NCBI GenBank assembly: GCA_014360395.1
Contig: JACIXM010000130.1
Location: 1-8,270 of the forward strand
Source of the DNA: Actinotalea sp.
GTDB lineage: Bacteria; Actinomycetota; Actinomycetes; Actinomycetales; Cellulomonadaceae
DNA length: 8,270 nt
Direction of reading: 5' to 3'
Position 1 is the first letter of the stretch, and every line of letters starts with the position of its first letter. Position numbers and translations under genes: made by a program. Below, piece after piece: positions 6,061 through 8,270 of this stretch. The notes under the pieces were generated by a model, which saw only the letters and a program-made list of their open reading frames with translations, had not been told where the DNA came from and searched no databases.

Positions 6061-6066
6061 ACCGTA
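6061..6066 (-). promoter_or_regulatory. Predicted -10 of a leaderless GNAT promoter
   Basis: On the minus strand this reads TACGGT, matching TANNNT, followed by six bases (CGGTCC) and the ATG. The spacing is identical to that at rlmC and dinB. The hexamer is GC-richer than the other two and I see no clear -35, so this is the weakest of the three. Confidence 0.35.
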
Positions 6067-6095
6067 GGCCCCTGCGCCGGTGGGCCGCACCCGGG

Positions 6096-7364
6096 TCACC
6101 CCTCGCCCAGCTCGTGCTCGGCGAGCTCGCGGAACTCCTCCGGCACGCTCGCCCGACGCCCCAGGACCGCCGGGAGGTACCCGACGGCGTCGCGGCCGAA
6201 CCGGGTGCGCGCGGCGTCCACGGACCCGTCGACGGCACGGCGGGCCGCGCCGGGTGCGGTCCCGGGGCGCCAGGGGTCCTGCGGCGGCAGGTCGAGCTCC
6301 AGCTGGACGGTCCGTTGCGGTGCCACGTGGGAGACGGAGACCCCCAGCAGGGTGATCTCCGCTCCCGGGCTGCGGTCGTCGATCGCGTCCCAGGCGAGCC
6401 GCTCGGCGACCTCGGTGAGCGTGAGCGTCGCGGCCACCGGCTGGGTGAGCGTGCGGGACCGGGTGGCGCGGGTGCCCCCGGCGAACCGCACGGTCACGGT
6501 GACGGTGCGGCCGGCCAGGCCCTTCTCCCGCAGGCGTCGGGCCACGCGGTCGACGAGGTGCGCGAGGGTCCTGCGGACGTCGTCCCGCTCCGGGCGCCGT
6601 CGCCGCATCGCGGACTGGGCACCCACCGACCCCGCCCGGCGGGAGGTGACCACGCGGCGTGGGTCCTCGTCGTGGGCGAGGGCGCTGAGCCGGTGGCCGA
6701 CGGCCTCGCCGAGCAGCCGCTCGACGACGCTGCCCGGCACCTCGGCGAGCTGGCCGACCGTCCGGATGCCCTGGTCCGCGAGCCGCTGCCGGGTCACCGG
6801 CCCGACGCCCCACAGCAGCTCGACCGGCAGGGGGTCCAGGAACGCCCGCTCGGTGCCCGGCTCGACGACGACGAGCCCGTCGGGCTTGGCCACCTGCGAG
6901 GCGACCTTGGCCAGGTGCTTGGTCCGGGCGGCGCCGACGGAGATGGGCAACCCGACCTCCTCGCGGACCCGCAGCCGGATGGTCGCCCCGATGTCCTGCG
7001 GCGGACCGAAGAGGTGCGTGGCGCCGGAGACGTCCAGGAACGCCTCGTCGATGGAGATGCGCTCGACCGCCGGGGTGATGTCGCGCAGCACCGCCATCGC
7101 CGCGTCCCCGAGCCGCTGGTACTCGTGGAAGTGCCCGCGGACGAAGGTCAGGCGTGGGCAGAGCGCGGCCGCGCGCCATCCCGGCATGCCGCCCTGGACA
7201 CCGAACGCCTTGGCCTCGTAGGACGCGGCAAGCACCACCCCGCCGGACGGCCCTCCGCCGACGGCGACGGGCCGCCCGCGCAGCGCCGGGTCGAGGAGCT
7301 GCTCGACCGACGCGTAGAACGCGTCGAGGTCCGCGTGGAGGATGGTGGCGCCGTCGCTCGGCAT
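6096..7364 (-). CDS. dinB: DNA polymerase IV (Y-family translesion polymerase)
   Basis: Pol IV copies damaged DNA with low fidelity and without proofreading. The 422-residue protein has the palm motif HADLDAFYASVE (10-21, metal ligand D12, likely steric gate Y17), the SYEAKAFGV finger segment (48-55), the catalytic SIDEAFLD (104-111, D106 and E107), VGAARTKHLAKVAS (143-156), the helix-hairpin-helix LWGVGPVTRQRL (184-195) and a little-finger domain to about 350. A beta-clamp binding motif QLELDLP is at 354-360, followed by a 62-residue tail of a type common in actinobacterial DinB. The ATG at 7364 has no properly spaced ribosome binding site (AAGGG touches it) but a -10 sits six bases upstream, so the mRNA is probably leaderless. 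A perfect SOS box precedes the gene, indicating LexA control and induction by DNA damage. Confidence 0.96.
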   Translation of the reverse strand: MPSDGATILHADLDAFYASVEQLLDPALRGRPVAVGGGPSGGVVLAASYEAKAFGVQGGMPGWRAAALCPRLTFVRGHFHEYQRLGDAAMAVLRDITPAVERISIDEAFLDVSGATHLFGPPQDIGATIRLRVREEVGLPISVGAARTKHLAKVASQVAKPDGLVVVEPGTERAFLDPLPVELLWGVGPVTRQRLADQGIRTVGQLAEVPGSVVERLLGEAVGHRLSALAHDEDPRRVVTSRRAGSVGAQSAMRRRRPERDDVRRTLAHLVDRVARRLREKGLAGRTVTVTVRFAGGTRATRSRTLTQPVAATLTLTEVAERLAWDAIDDRSPGAEITLLGVSVSHVAPQRTVQLELDLPPQDPWRPGTAPGAARRAVDGSVDAARTRFGRDAVGYLPAVLGRRASVPEEFRELAEHELGEG

Positions 7365-7370
7365 CCCTTG

Positions 7371-7376
7371 ACAATA
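7371..7376 (-). promoter_or_regulatory. Predicted -10 of the dinB promoter
   Basis: On the minus strand this reads TATTGT, a TANNNT hexamer six bases before the dinB ATG, predicting transcription from the start codon itself. The SOS box ends two bases upstream of it, so LexA would sit in the -10/-35 spacer and occlude polymerase. The -35 is not obvious. Confidence 0.5.
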
Positions 7377-7377
7377 G

Positions 7378-7393
7378 TCGAACAGGTGTTCGA
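7378..7393. promoter_or_regulatory. SOS box (LexA binding site) of dinB
   Basis: TCGAACAGGTGTTCGA has perfect six-base inverted arms (TCGAAC / GTTCGA) around four bases and matches the Gram-positive and actinobacterial LexA consensus CGAAC-N4-GTTCG exactly. It lies 13 bases upstream of the dinB start and overlaps its predicted promoter. The upstream gene ends at 7426 and points the same way, so dinB is the only likely target. Confidence 0.88.
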
Positions 7394-7425
7394 TACGCCA
7401 GGGTCCGCGCAGGGCGGGCTCGGGG

Positions 7426-8270
7426 TCAGAGCAGCCGCTTCTCGTCGCGCCGCACGATCCGCAGCCACCGGTGGCCGTACCCGTCGAGCGAGACCCGCAG
7501 GCAGCCGGCCTCGTCGCACTCGTCGGCCGTCGTGCCGATCATGTCGACCACGCGGGTCGTGCCGTCCGCGTCCGGGAGGGTCACGGTGATCGTCCGCGGC
7601 TCGGGGGCGAGGTTGTGCAGCGCCAGCAGCTGCCCGGTCGCGCCGGTCATCGTGTGCACGAGCACGGCGGGGTCCTCCTGCTCGTGGATCTCCAGGTCGC
7701 CCCACCCGATCTCCGGCGAGCGCCGGTAGGCGTGCACCAGCGTCCGGACGAAGCTGAGGAAGGAGTCCGGGTCGTGCAGCTGCGCGGAGACGTTGACGTG
7801 CTCGGGCCCGTACGGCCCCTCCACCACCGGCACCGTGAGGTCGTCCGGGTCGGCGTGGGAGAACCCGCCGTTCGGCGCGTCGGACCACTGCATCGGCGTG
7901 CGGACCGCCGTCCGGGTGCGCTCCAGGCCCGGGTGCTCGCCCATCCCGATCTCCTCGCCGTAGTACAGGACCGGGGCCCCGGGCAGGGAGAAGAGCAGGC
8001 TGTACACCATCCGGGTGCGGCGGGGGTCGCCGTCGAGCATGGGCGGGAGCCGGCGCACGACGCCCCGGCCGTGCACCTGCTGGCTCTCCAGCGGCGCGAA
8101 GGCGGCGAAGACCTCCTCGCGCTCGGACTCGCTCAGCTGGTCCAGCGTGAGCTCGTCGTGGTTGCGCACGAAGTTCGCCCACTGGTTGGTCACCGCGATC
8201 GCGGGCCGGGACCGCAGCGCCTCGACCAGAGGCGTCGTGTCCTGGCGCGCGAGCGCGAGGTACAGCAGAT
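7426..8270 (-). CDS. GH13 alpha-amylase family protein, trehalose synthase-like (partial, 5' end outside window)
   Basis: The C-terminal 280 residues of a glycoside hydrolase family 13 enzyme are visible; the frame stays open to the right edge, so the N-terminus and most of the barrel lie outside. GH13 conserved region IV is seen as FVRNHDE (visible residues 33-39), whose Asp is the transition-state stabiliser; the nucleophile and acid/base are not in view. It continues with ELTLDQLSESERE, LLFSLPGAPVLYYGEEIGMG and RTPMQWS, a run typical of trehalose synthase (TreS, maltose to trehalose) and close oligo-glucosidases. The end is a beta domain finishing GYGHRWLRI, as in TreS-type proteins. A GTG at 8193 is internal, since codons before it encode normal family sequence. 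The segment after NHDE differs from the TreS I remember, so the exact activity is open. It precedes dinB with 61 bases between; no terminator is evident. Confidence 0.85.
   Translation of the reverse strand, partial: LLYLALARQDTTPLVEALRSRPAIAVTNQWANFVRNHDELTLDQLSESEREEVFAAFAPLESQQVHGRGVVRRLPPMLDGDPRRTRMVYSLLFSLPGAPVLYYGEEIGMGEHPGLERTRTAVRTPMQWSDAPNGGFSHADPDDLTVPVVEGPYGPEHVNVSAQLHDPDSFLSFVRTLVHAYRRSPEIGWGDLEIHEQEDPAVLVHTMTGATGQLLALHNLAPEPRTITVTLPDADGTTRVVDMIGTTADECDEAGCLRVSLDGYGHRWLRIVRRDEKRLL

Noticed and set aside
5482..7374. A 630-codon minus-strand frame that could suggest a fusion with the GNAT domain
   Set aside because: Only the last 190 codons look like protein; the rest overlaps dinB in another frame and is Arg/Pro-rich.
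5527..7589. Long plus-strand open frames opposite the GNAT and dinB genes
   Set aside because: They are antisense shadows; the minus-strand frames carry the conserved motifs.
8191..8193. GTG as the start of the GH13 gene
   Set aside because: The codons upstream to the window edge continue normal family sequence, and most of the GH13 barrel must lie upstream, so the gene is truncated by the window.
1..8270. tRNA or rRNA genes, CRISPR arrays, insertion sequences, integrases, attachment sites
   Set aside because: I looked on both strands and saw no cloverleaf-like segment, regularly spaced repeats, transposase motifs or paired terminal inverted repeats.

Overview
The window is about 8.3 kb of very GC-rich, densely packed DNA from an actinobacterium. 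Strong third-position G/C bias, many GTG starts, apparently leaderless promoters, an actinobacterial SOS box and an Mrf-type COG0523 protein beside zinc-independent ribosomal proteins all point that way. A Micrococcales, Cellulomonas-like host is my best guess, but I cannot prove the genus from sequence alone.

Layout. A plus-strand MFS transporter (112-1374) converges, one base apart, on a minus-strand pair: rlmC (23S rRNA U747 methyltransferase) and, upstream of it, mrf (COG0523/CobW-like ribosome-hibernation recruiting factor). Mrf is divergent from a tight plus-strand operon of cysteine-poor, zinc-independent ribosomal proteins: bL28, bL33, uS14, bL36, bL32, then a possible 25-codon small ORF, an HU-family DNA-binding protein, and type B bL31 (3821-5469). 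Stop and start codons overlap or nearly touch at most junctions. A stem-loop built from the two facing stop codons separates this operon from a minus-strand block: a GNAT acetyltransferase, dinB (DNA polymerase IV) and the 3' part of a GH13 trehalose-synthase-like gene that runs off the right edge.

How it works together. The central block (about 2.6-5.5 kb) reads as a zinc-starvation response. When zinc is scarce the Zur repressor should leave its operator, the alternative ribosomal proteins should replace their zinc-binding paralogs and free zinc, and Mrf should promote ribosome hibernation. A 17-bp Zur-like pseudo-palindrome (3761-3777) fills the spacer of a rightward -35/-10 pair and overlaps an opposed -35/-10 pair reading into mrf, so one operator could control both directions. 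The HU-like protein inside the ribosomal operon is the most unusual element, suggesting that nucleoid remodelling may be tied to the same signal.

The right-hand block is unrelated: dinB carries a perfect SOS box (7378-7393) between its start and the upstream gene. Three genes (rlmC, the GNAT gene, dinB) share the same start architecture, TANNNT followed by exactly six bases and the start codon, predicting leaderless mRNAs. I see no tRNA, rRNA, CRISPR array, insertion sequence or prophage gene.
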